Assembly: GCF_005771435.1 (NCBI RefSeq)
Contig: NZ_VANI01000018.1
Span: 124,001-188,000, forward strand
Reading direction: 5' to 3'
Source of the DNA: Microbulbifer harenosus
GTDB taxonomy: Bacteria > Pseudomonadota > Gammaproteobacteria > Pseudomonadales > Cellvibrionaceae
Length of the DNA stretch: 64,000 nucleotides
In this document: positions 44,196 through 52,800 of the stretch, one piece after another
Layout of the letters: the number at the start of each line of letters is the position of its first letter
Numbering within the stretch: the first letter of the stretch is position 1
Made by a program: the position numbers and the translations under genes
Notes under the pieces: model-generated
Seen by the model: only the letters and a program-made list of their open reading frames with translations
What the model was told of the DNA's origin: nothing
The model's database searches: none

Positions 44196-45778
44196 CAGGC
44201 AACTCCTGGATTTTGTTCACCGGACCGGCGGTTGTCGGCCGGAGACGGCGCCGGTGTAGAGGGGGAAATTTTTTGCGGCTCGCCAACGTAGAGATCTTCG
44301 ATTACCCGGGCATAGCGCTCGGCAATGCAATCGCGACGCGGACGGCCATTGGCGGTGAGCAGGCCATCGGCGAAGGTGAGCGGCTGCGGCAGAACGGCCC
44401 AGCGGCGGATGCACGCGTAGTCCGGCAACGCGCGGTTGACCGTTCCGATCCAGTCTTCTATCTGCCGTACGTCGGTGCCCGGCCGCGGCAACAGCAGCGC
44501 ACTGCAGTAAGGGCGCGCGTCGCCAACCACCACACACTGCAGCACATCCTGCGCGCGCAGCAGCTCGCTCTCGATCCACTCCGGGGAAATATTGCGACCG
44601 TAGGAACTGATCAGAATATTTTTCTTGCGCCCGGTGATATGTAGGAAGCCATCGCTGTCGCGGGAGCCCAGATCGCCGGTGGCGAGCCAGCCATCGCTGC
44701 GCTCGCCAGGATCTTCTGTCACCCCCAGATAACCGAGATAGTGCGGACCCCGCACCACGATCTCGCCATCCCGCAGCGCGATCTCACAGTGCGGCAGCGC
44801 CTTGCCCGCCGCCCCCTCGCGCACTGCGCCAGGAAGGTTCAACGCGACCACCGAACCGCACTCGGACAGGCCATAGCCCTCGTATACCGGTAAGCCCCGT
44901 TTGGTTGCTTCGCGCAGCAAATCGGCGGCGACCTTGCCGCCACCCACCGCTACAAACCGCAGGGTGGGCGGGGGCTGCCAGCCGAAGTTATCCACCTGCT
45001 CCAGCAGTGATTTCAGAATCTGCGGCAACAGGATCAGACTGTCCGGCTGGTGTTCGTCAATGCAGGCACACAGCCGCTGCATATCCAGCTGCGAGCTGCC
45101 GGAGAAACCGAGCCGCTCCAAACCGGGCACCAGCAACGTGCCCGCCAGCAGCCAGCAGGTATAGGCGCCGGCCACATTTTCCAGCAGGGTCGCGAGCGGC
45201 AGCAGGCACATATGGGTGGCGCATCGCAGCGGTGCGAGACTCACTGCCAGCGCCTCGGCGGTAGCGAACTGGGTCTCGTTGGAAAGGCATACCCCGCGGG
45301 GCGTGCCGGTGGAACCGGAGGTAAACGTGATCTTGGCGGTCTCCGCTGGCAGTGTCGCAGGCTGCACCTGCTTGCAGAGCAGCAGCGTCATGCCGGCCAA
45401 CGCCTCACCTTTGCCAAACACCGGGACATCCGCGAAATAACCGGGCATGTCCGTAAGCAGCCCCTGCAGGCCACTGGCACTGATGGTGTGTTGAAGCTGC
45501 TGCGCGGAGAAGAAGCCGGGCAGCGGCACCAGTGTCACCCCGGCCAATTGGCAGGCGAGATCCACCAGCAGCCAGCGAGGTCCGTTGTTGGCAAACAGAC
45601 CGACCACATCCAGATTGCGATTGCGCATCGCTGTGGCAATAGTGGTAACTTCCTGCAGCAACTCGGCGTAGGTAAACCCCTCGCAATCGCCGAGCAGAGC
45701 GGCGCGACCGGGACAGGATTCTGCCGTGGCCTGCAGGCTCTGCAGCAATGAAGAGTGGGTATCGGCAATTCCGCTCAT
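44195..45778 (-). CDS. AMP-dependent acyl-CoA synthetase/ligase
   Basis: A 527-residue ANL-superfamily adenylating enzyme that activates a carboxylic acid with ATP. Core motifs are ITFTSGSTGTPRGVCLS (P-loop, near residue 165), YEGYGLSECGS, GWLATGDLGSRDSDGFLHIT and GRKKNILISSYGRNISPEWI. The C-terminal subdomain ends early: a lysine-containing motif is replaced by LTANGRPRRDCIAERY, so the catalytic lysine should be checked. ATG 45778 overlaps the upstream stop (ATGA); the frame extends upstream without meaning. The substrate is unknown, with fatty or aryl acids most likely. Confidence 0.9.
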   Translation of the reverse strand: MSGIADTHSSLLQSLQATAESCPGRAALLGDCEGFTYAELLQEVTTIATAMRNRNLDVVGLFANNGPRWLLVDLACQLAGVTLVPLPGFFSAQQLQHTISASGLQGLLTDMPGYFADVPVFGKGEALAGMTLLLCKQVQPATLPAETAKITFTSGSTGTPRGVCLSNETQFATAEALAVSLAPLRCATHMCLLPLATLLENVAGAYTCWLLAGTLLVPGLERLGFSGSSQLDMQRLCACIDEHQPDSLILLPQILKSLLEQVDNFGWQPPPTLRFVAVGGGKVAADLLREATKRGLPVYEGYGLSECGSVVALNLPGAVREGAAGKALPHCEIALRDGEIVVRGPHYLGYLGVTEDPGERSDGWLATGDLGSRDSDGFLHITGRKKNILISSYGRNISPEWIESELLRAQDVLQCVVVGDARPYCSALLLPRPGTDVRQIEDWIGTVNRALPDYACIRRWAVLPQPLTFADGLLTANGRPRRDCIAERYARVIEDLYVGEPQKISPSTPAPSPADNRRSGEQNPGVA

Positions 45779-46542
45779 AGATCGGCCTCCGCCAGCTGCC
45801 GGGCGAAGTCGAGCGCCTGCGGCCGGCACTCCTCCAGCAGATCGCTGATCAGCGGGCGCACCAGACTGCGCTCGCGCTCGGCCCTGACGTTGACCGCGAC
45901 CACTGCGGGGCGGGTATTGTAGTAAGTGCCCCACTCCGCCAGTTCCGCGCCCAGGCGGGCGCCGTCGGCGCGGCACAGCACCAGCTGGTTATCCGTGAGT
46001 TTCCGCAGCAGGTGCTGCACCTCGGGAGTGGCGGTGAAGATGGCCCAGGTGAGGTCGGCGGCAGCGCACAGCTCCGCCAGCATAAGAAACAGCAGGCGGC
46101 TGCCGCCGCGTGCGGTAGCCACCAGGTTGCCGACTTCGACGACATCTGCACGGTTTACCGGCACACCGGCCTTTTCGGCGAGCACCGCTTCCACCGGTAG
46201 GTCGAGATACTGTTCGAGAAACAGAGGTGCGCATTCCGCGCGGCGCAAGCCCAATGCGCCCTGCATGTCATTGGAATTGCCGTAGGACAGCAGCCATGGC
46301 ATGAAGTGCTGCAGCCGGGCGCCGTACACCTCTTGGAATCTACTACCAATATAAGCTTCTACCAAGGCGCGCCCGTTGCTCTCAGAGTGCCTTAAACGAA
46401 AGGGAGGCCCCCCTCTTCCGGATCCCAGCCCCCCTATAGCCGCAACCTCCATCTCGGTTCCAACCGTCTCATTGCCGAGACGGTTGCACGGTAACTGGGT
46501 CGGCAATTCAAACTGGGCACAGACATCCGGCGCCATATCCAT
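45775..46542 (-). CDS. Thermostable-hemolysin-family protein (GNAT-like)
   Basis: A 255-residue protein of the T_hemolysin family, named after Vibrio parahaemolyticus delta-VPH. The fold is related to N-acetyltransferases and LuxI-type synthases. Characteristic are RLRHSESNGRALVEAYIGSR, YGARLQHFMPWLLSYG, LFLEQYLDLPVE, VVEVGNLVATARGGSRLLFL and ATPEVQHLLRKL. The hemolysin label is historical; position as first gene in a ligase-oxidase-reductase operon favours an acyl-transfer role. AGGAG precedes the ATG closely; ATG 46536 is an alternative. The PmrA-type box is 44 bases upstream. Confidence 0.88.
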   Translation of the reverse strand: MDMAPDVCAQFELPTQLPCNRLGNETVGTEMEVAAIGGLGSGRGGPPFRLRHSESNGRALVEAYIGSRFQEVYGARLQHFMPWLLSYGNSNDMQGALGLRRAECAPLFLEQYLDLPVEAVLAEKAGVPVNRADVVEVGNLVATARGGSRLLFLMLAELCAAADLTWAIFTATPEVQHLLRKLTDNQLVLCRADGARLGAELAEWGTYYNTRPAVVAVNVRAERERSLVRPLISDLLEECRPQALDFARQLAEADL

Positions 46543-46585
46543 TTCTCCTGTTGGGTATTGGATATGGGCAGTGTACGGCGGAGAA

Positions 46586-46602
46586 ATTAAGACAAACTTA
46601 AG
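46586..46602 (-). promoter_or_regulatory. PmrA/QseB-type box upstream of the ten-gene operon
   Basis: Read along the operon: CTTAAG-TTTGT-CTTAAT, matching the PmrA/QseB consensus YTTAAK-N5-YTTAAK exactly. It lies 44 bases before the first start codon and a QseB/PmrA-like regulator is encoded in the operon. Direct repeats 11 bp apart suit a dimer of OmpR-type domains. Confidence 0.75.
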
Positions 46603-46652
46603 AGATGCCCGAGGTGCAGGGCTGGCGGACTAGACCTCGGGAACATAGGGGA

Positions 46653-48368
46653 TTACTTGGCGACCTCCATTAGAACCAACGGGAAAGCGCTATTCAGCGA
46701 CACGACGCCATTGCGCACGGTGGCGGTAGCACCCGAATAGGCGTCCTTCAGCTGTGTGCCATCGGCAAAGACATCCGACACCACGATAGTCTTGTCACCC
46801 GGCGCCAAATCCATGGCTATCACCACGCGATCATCATCCAGAGCGCGGACGAAGGTGTACGGGGTGCGCGAGATTTCCCGGTGCTCTCCGGCACCCACGG
46901 CTTTATGCGCCTGCCGGAATCGCAACAGTTTTCTCCAGTGGTCATGCAACTGCCGGGTGTCGGCATTTTCCAGATTATGCCAGTTCATCGGTGTGCGCAG
47001 TTCCGCATCATAGAGCGCTTCTGCATCCATCAGTGGCCGGGCCAGCTCATCACCGTAGTAGATCTGCACCGCACCGGGACTCAATAAAAGTTTGGAGGCG
47101 GACTCATAGGTGCGCGCGCGTTCGCGGTCGAAACTGTCCATATCGTCATGGGAGCTGATATAGCTCAACACGCCCGCGCCGTTCAGGCCACCAGCAGTCA
47201 AATCATCGGCATACTGCTGGAATAGTTCTGCGTAGCTCTGTTCCGCGTGGCGGACAAATCCCATATTGATCAGGGCATCGAAACCGAATTGATAGAAATC
47301 CACCAACCGATCACCGAAGCCATACTGGCGCCCGCGGCTGGCTGAAAAATTGTCCACACCAAAGCCGTACACTTCGCCGAGCATAAAGAAATCTTTGTCA
47401 TCGATTTTTTTGTCGGGATTATCCTGCTTCCACTGCGCCAGCGCGGCACTCGCCTCCAATTTAAGCTCGCCCCAGAACTCCGGTTCCACATGCTTGGCGG
47501 TGTCAACGCGGAAGCCATCCACACCGTATTCCCGCACCCAGTCGGTCAGCCACTTCATAAGATAATAACGCGGTGCGCGCGGGTGGCCGGTGCGTGCAAA
47601 AAAGGCATCGAGCTCTGCCTGCTCGGTTTCCAGTCTGCCTTCCTGCTGCCACTTCTCTTGTAAAAACTGCGGCACTTCCACCGGGACGTTGCTTTCAGTA
47701 CGAATGTCGGGTAGATGGTCGGTCAGAGTGCAGGTCACATTGCCGGCAAAGTTCTGCCAGTCACACACCGGAGAGGTACGCACCCATTCACTGGGCCAGA
47801 GTGGGTCCTGGGCGGTTTCCGGTCCGGTGTGGTTGGCAATCACATCAAGCAGCACGCGAATTCCCTGGCTGTGGGCCGTGTTGATTAACTCTACGAGGTC
47901 GGCCTCCATGCCGAAGTTCGCATCCACGGTAGTCCAGTCTCTTGGCCAATAGCCGTGATAGGCGTAGGTGCGGCCGGAGCGCTCGAGATAACCGTGCACA
48001 TTCTCGATGATCGGGGACATCCAGATGGCATCCACGCCGAGATCGGTGAAATAGCCCTCGTTCAGCTTGTCGATAACACCACGCAGATCGCCGCCGTGGA
48101 ACCCACGCAACGGTGCGCCATCATCCTGGCGGTCGTAGGCCAAATCGTTGGTGACGTCGCCGTTGTTGAAGCGGTCCGGCAGCAAAAAATAGATACTGGC
48201 ATTGCGCCAGAATGGGTCTACAGTGATATCTGGTAGCGGCTGCGGTTCGGGCTCCGGTTGCGGACTGCTCTGAGACCCACCACCGCCGCCGGCACCACAG
48301 CCCTGCAATATCGCCAACGCCAGCAACCAGCCAATGCCCACCGTCAAGCGGTACCACTTCACTGCCAT
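46653..48368 (-). CDS. Lipoprotein GH13 alpha-amylase
   Basis: A 571-residue GH13 lipoprotein. The signal ends in the lipobox LQGC (Cys24), followed by a Gly/Pro/Glu linker to about residue 48. The barrel begins DPFWRNASIYFLLPDRFNNG. Catalytic regions are VDGFRVDTAKHVEPEFW (nucleophile), DFFMLGEVYGFG (acid/base) and SYISSHDDMDSFDR. It closely resembles the GH13 at 55934-57682 over its whole length. Fifteen bases separate it from the DUF1552 gene upstream, so it is the third gene of the giant heme/quinoprotein operon. It would generate maltodextrins at the cell surface. Confidence 0.93.
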   Translation of the reverse strand: MAVKWYRLTVGIGWLLALAILQGCGAGGGGGSQSSPQPEPEPQPLPDITVDPFWRNASIYFLLPDRFNNGDVTNDLAYDRQDDGAPLRGFHGGDLRGVIDKLNEGYFTDLGVDAIWMSPIIENVHGYLERSGRTYAYHGYWPRDWTTVDANFGMEADLVELINTAHSQGIRVLLDVIANHTGPETAQDPLWPSEWVRTSPVCDWQNFAGNVTCTLTDHLPDIRTESNVPVEVPQFLQEKWQQEGRLETEQAELDAFFARTGHPRAPRYYLMKWLTDWVREYGVDGFRVDTAKHVEPEFWGELKLEASAALAQWKQDNPDKKIDDKDFFMLGEVYGFGVDNFSASRGRQYGFGDRLVDFYQFGFDALINMGFVRHAEQSYAELFQQYADDLTAGGLNGAGVLSYISSHDDMDSFDRERARTYESASKLLLSPGAVQIYYGDELARPLMDAEALYDAELRTPMNWHNLENADTRQLHDHWRKLLRFRQAHKAVGAGEHREISRTPYTFVRALDDDRVVIAMDLAPGDKTIVVSDVFADGTQLKDAYSGATATVRNGVVSLNSAFPLVLMEVAK

Positions 48369-48383
48369 CGTTTGTCCTTCCTT

Positions 48384-49802
48384 TTAAACAACGCCGCCGC
48401 TCCAAGGGCCTTCCATCACCCCACTCACGCCCAGATATCTGGCCACGTCGCCAAACAGCTGATGCGTACCGTAAATTCGTTGCCCATTATTGACACCGTC
48501 ACCACAATTGATGATTCGCCCCATTTGCAGTGCGCCGCCGGCACCACCCGCGAGAGTGACAGCGCCGGCAGCGCCGCCGTGTTTGGAACCGTCGCCCACC
48601 TCACTGAACATCACCACCAGGGTGTCGTCGAGCAGGCCTTTGTTATCCAGTTGCTGCAGGGTGTACGCCAGCAATGCGTGATACCAGCGGACCTGCGCGG
48701 TATGGGGAACATCACCGGGGCGATGGGAGGCACTGTGGCTGGCGAACTCGTTGTACCAGCGGGTGATGGCGCCGACGGTGCCGCTCTCGCTACTGTGCTG
48801 AATACCCTGGCTGATGGCCCTCTGGGCCATTTCCCAGCATTCGTCGTAGGAGTAGTTAACCAGGTTGCCGTTCTCATCGCCCTTGGAGAGCTGCAGGGTG
48901 GCGACACGGTGCAGTCCACAGGAAAAAGCGCCGACGATATTGTCTACCTGCGCCCGCGCCAGATGGGGGAACATTTGCCACTCCGTGGGCGTAAGCTGGC
49001 TGCTGGAATTGTAATAGGGGTCACTCATCACATTGGTGTTGAAGCTGCACTCGCCCACCTGATTGCCGGCAAGGTCCCGCAGGCGCTTTAATGCATTTTC
49101 GTGCAGGGTGAGTTTGTCGCGGCGCGCGTTTTCCAGGGTGACGTCGGCGAGGCTGCCAAAGTCATTGAGAATGGCTTCGTAGTATGCCTGTTTGTCGCCA
49201 TTGTCCGTTGTGCCACCTCCCGCGATACCCACAGCCAGCTTTTGCGCGGCATCCGCCGGATCGTTGTTGGGAATCGGACGCGTGTCACTGGCGTAACCGC
49301 GCGGCTTGGAAATCATAATGTCCGAGCGGCTGCCGGTGCGCACACCGAGACTCAACACGCCTTCACTGCCCAGCTGCTCCGCAATCAGGTGATCAATGCT
49401 GGCGCTCTCGCGGCTGATCTGGTTGTTGCCGGTGAGAATGCCGCGCATATCGTTGTAGTGGGCACCAGCGCCACTGCCGATATCCAGTGTGAGGTTTTGC
49501 AGCACAATCATGCGGTTGTGCCAGGGGGTAAGGGGACCGAGGCCGAAGCTCAATTCCTGGCTACCGCTGATGCTGCCCGGCCCCTGTTGCGGCAGCCAGT
49601 TGTAGGGAACGACTCCATTGGGGTAGTAGAGAAACAGTACCCGCTGCGCGCTGCCACTCTGCGCGAAAACCCGCTGCCCCAACATGCTGCCGGCCAGTGG
49701 CAGCAGCATGCCGGCCCGGGCCAGGTTGCGCAGGAATTTTCTGCGGGACTGGCTGGTGGATTCTCTCGCAGAGGTAAAACCAAATTTATTCAGCAGTTTC
49801 AT
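48384..49802 (-). CDS. DUF1552 protein with Tat signal
   Basis: A 472-residue exported protein of the DUF1552 family. SRRKFLRNLARAGMLLPLAG is a twin-arginine signal (RRKFL), implying folding with a cofactor or partner before export. QRVLFLYYPNGVVPYNWLPQ, IVLQNLTLDIGSGAGAHYND, SIDHLIAEQLG and TLVVMFSEVGDGSKHG are typical of the family, which has an alkaline-phosphatase/sulfatase-like fold and normally pairs with DUF1592/1588 cytochromes. Here the partner is the giant protein 19 bases upstream. GGGAG gives ATG 49802. Biochemical role unknown. Confidence 0.9.
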   Translation of the reverse strand: MKLLNKFGFTSARESTSQSRRKFLRNLARAGMLLPLAGSMLGQRVFAQSGSAQRVLFLYYPNGVVPYNWLPQQGPGSISGSQELSFGLGPLTPWHNRMIVLQNLTLDIGSGAGAHYNDMRGILTGNNQISRESASIDHLIAEQLGSEGVLSLGVRTGSRSDIMISKPRGYASDTRPIPNNDPADAAQKLAVGIAGGGTTDNGDKQAYYEAILNDFGSLADVTLENARRDKLTLHENALKRLRDLAGNQVGECSFNTNVMSDPYYNSSSQLTPTEWQMFPHLARAQVDNIVGAFSCGLHRVATLQLSKGDENGNLVNYSYDECWEMAQRAISQGIQHSSESGTVGAITRWYNEFASHSASHRPGDVPHTAQVRWYHALLAYTLQQLDNKGLLDDTLVVMFSEVGDGSKHGGAAGAVTLAGGAGGALQMGRIINCGDGVNNGQRIYGTHQLFGDVARYLGVSGVMEGPWSGGVV

Positions 49803-49821
49803 TATTTTTATCTCCCGAATT

Positions 49822-52800
49822 TTAGCGGCGTAAAACGAAGGCATCAGACAGAACGAGGGTACGCAGCATGTCGCGCATACCACCACCGCTGCGCAGGTCT
49901 TCGCTGACCTGGTGAATGATCAGATCATCACTCGCGCCTTCCTCGCGTCCCACCACATAGCGGTAGAACTGCCGCGCAAAACAGGCCTCGCCCTGATCAC
50001 TGCCGGCGATGAGCGCAGCCAGTTCCGGTACCGAGTAGAAGTCGTAACTCGGGCTGGTGGGGTCCATGACCGTGGCCGGGGTGTACAGGCTCTTGATGCT
50101 GCCACTATCGTCGATCTCCCGTTGCTCTCCGGTACCGATGGTTTCGATGGTGCGGTACAGGGCATCGCTGCCGAAACGCTCGAAGCCGAATCCCACTCCG
50201 TCGATAAACTGGTGGCAGGCAGAACAGGCTGGATCGGACGTGTGCCGCGCGGTAGCCTCGCGGTTGCTGTCGGAGTCTTCAAATACCACGTTGAAGTCCG
50301 CCGCCGCCGGTGGCGGGAATTCCTGGCACATCAGCACTTCGCGCACATAGACACCGCGCTTGATTGGCGCAGGGTTGACGGTGCTGGTGCGCGAGGCGAG
50401 GAAGCTGCCATGCCCCAGCAGCCCACTGCCACTGCGTGGATCACCTGCCGGGAAGGTGCGCATCGACCAGTTGCTGTTGCTGCTTTCGAGACCGTAGTGG
50501 GCCGCGAGGGCGCCATTGGCCCAGGTGTAATTGGCGGAGAGCAATTCGCTGAAGGCACTGTTGCCACGGATATTTTCCAGCACGAAGCCCACCGTCTCTT
50601 CCTTGAACGCCGCAATCAGGTCCGCGCTGGTGATGGCCGGGAACGGATATTGGTTGTTGATCAGCCAGCCGCCGATAAAGCGGCGCAAACCACGCTCCGC
50701 GCGCGGGTCGGCCAGCAACCGGTCCACCTGCGCCGCCACATCAAAGCTCGCTTCGCTGGCCGCGAGCAATAGAGCATCGTCCGGTGTGGTGACCCAGAAG
50801 GTGTAGGAAAGCAGCGTGGCGATTTCATAATGAGTGAGCCGGTAGAGGCCGGTGGCGACATCGAGTTCGCCCAGCTCAGAGCGGTACATGAAGTGTGGCG
50901 ACATGAGCATGGCCTGTATCGCCAGGCGGCCATCGTCTTCCGCGCTGTACAGCGCCGCATAGCGATTGACTTCATCGCCGGTCAGTGGGCGGCGGAACAG
51001 ACGGAAGCCGAGCGTATCGATTACACAGTGGTTGTCGCCGCAGCCGCTGACCAGATTGCCGAAGCCAGACTGGGTAATAACAATATCCGCAACCTGCTCG
51101 GCCACCAGTTCATAACCGAGGGTGCGGTCGTTGCCGGCGGTGAGGAATGACGCGGTATCGAAGTTGCGGTAGCGACCGTCGGCCGGCACCGGTCCCATCA
51201 GTGACAGATCAAAGTCGATACCGAAAATATCCCGCACGCTATTGAGATACTCCTCGCGGGTGAGCAGCCGCAGATTGCGCCCATCGAGATTGCTGCCATC
51301 GCAATCGCTGCCGGTGCAAGCACTGGTATTCCAGGCTTCATCCACCATCAGGCGCGCGATTTCATAGGCACAGGCACCGGACTCATTGCCTGCGCAACTG
51401 GCGGCGGCGTCCATAGGCATGAAGTCTTCGATGTACTGTGTCAGGTCACCGAGCTGCCAGCTGGCGCCGGTGCCCGCGAGCGCCGGGGCCACATCCCCCT
51501 GCCCCTGATCACCGTGACAACCTGCGCACTGGGCCGCGTAAAAGTTCTGCCCGGCTTCGTAGGCGTTGCTGATACTGGGGAACAGCGCCACCAGCGACAA
51601 ATCGTGCCGCGGAATCAGCAGTTGCACCTGCGGCAGCGACGGATCGCCGACGATATAGGGTGCGGCATCACCACTCCAGCCACCGAACGCCGTTCCCAGC
51701 GGCGGCGCATCCGCATTCACGGTGATGACACTGCCGATCGCATAATCCCGTTCACCGTCGGCGGTGCTACCGCCAATTACGGACACCCTTGAGGTATCGC
51801 CACCCACCGGGGCCTCCGGCGTCCAGGGCTCCCAGGCACCCGCGACAAAACTCGAAGATTCAGCAATATTGCGCTGGTCGCCTGTCTGCTGGCCGTTGCC
51901 GCTGTTGAACACCAGATTGACTTCGCCACCCGGAAGATCTTCTTCATCCACATAATGCGTCCAGAAGCCGCCTTCATCCGGACCGGCCATCAACACGCCG
52001 GGCCACTGGGTCAGTGCCTGGTCCTGGCCGTTGACGGTGATCCACAGGTGCACATATACCTGCGCCCAGTTGTCCGGATTGTCGAAACGAAGGGCAATCC
52101 CATCGAAACCCTCCGTCAGGGTTGCGCTCGCGGTGAATTCCCCGAGTTGCACCTGCACCGTCACATCACCATTGCCGGTGCGGGTAACAAAGCCATTCTG
52201 ATCCACCGTTGCCGGGCCACTGACAACGGACCAACTCACCTGCCCGTACAGGTTCTTGCGGGTACCGTCGGCGCGCACGCCGAAGGCCACCAGCTGTCGG
52301 CTGCCATTCAGTGCGATATCCGTCGGTGCGATTTCCAGGCGGGTAATACTGGTATCCACGCTGGTGACGGAAACAGTGAGCGTTTCACTGAACCCTCCCT
52401 GCTGAACGGTGATGCTCGCGCTGCCGGTGGCACCGGCACGCAGCACGAACGCACCTTCAGTAACAGACTCCACGGCGAGAACTGCGGGATCACTGGAGGA
52501 AACACTGGGCATACCGTCGACCGGTACGGTAAAACCATTGTCGTACAGCGCATGTACTTGCACCGCAAGCGCATCGCCGCTATTCAACCGGTCGCTGTCC
52601 GCGTGCAATGCGATGCCGCTCTGCACGGCATCGGCGTTGCCAATCCAACTCCGGAACAGCGCTTCCGCCACCGGGTTGGTATAGCGGGTGCCCTTGGGCA
52701 TACGGTTGTTGTCGGTAGTCTGGTATATGTACACCAGGCTGTCGGCGTGATCGAAAGGCCGCAGGCGCGCGGCGCCGCCGGTGGTTTCCACATTGACCAG

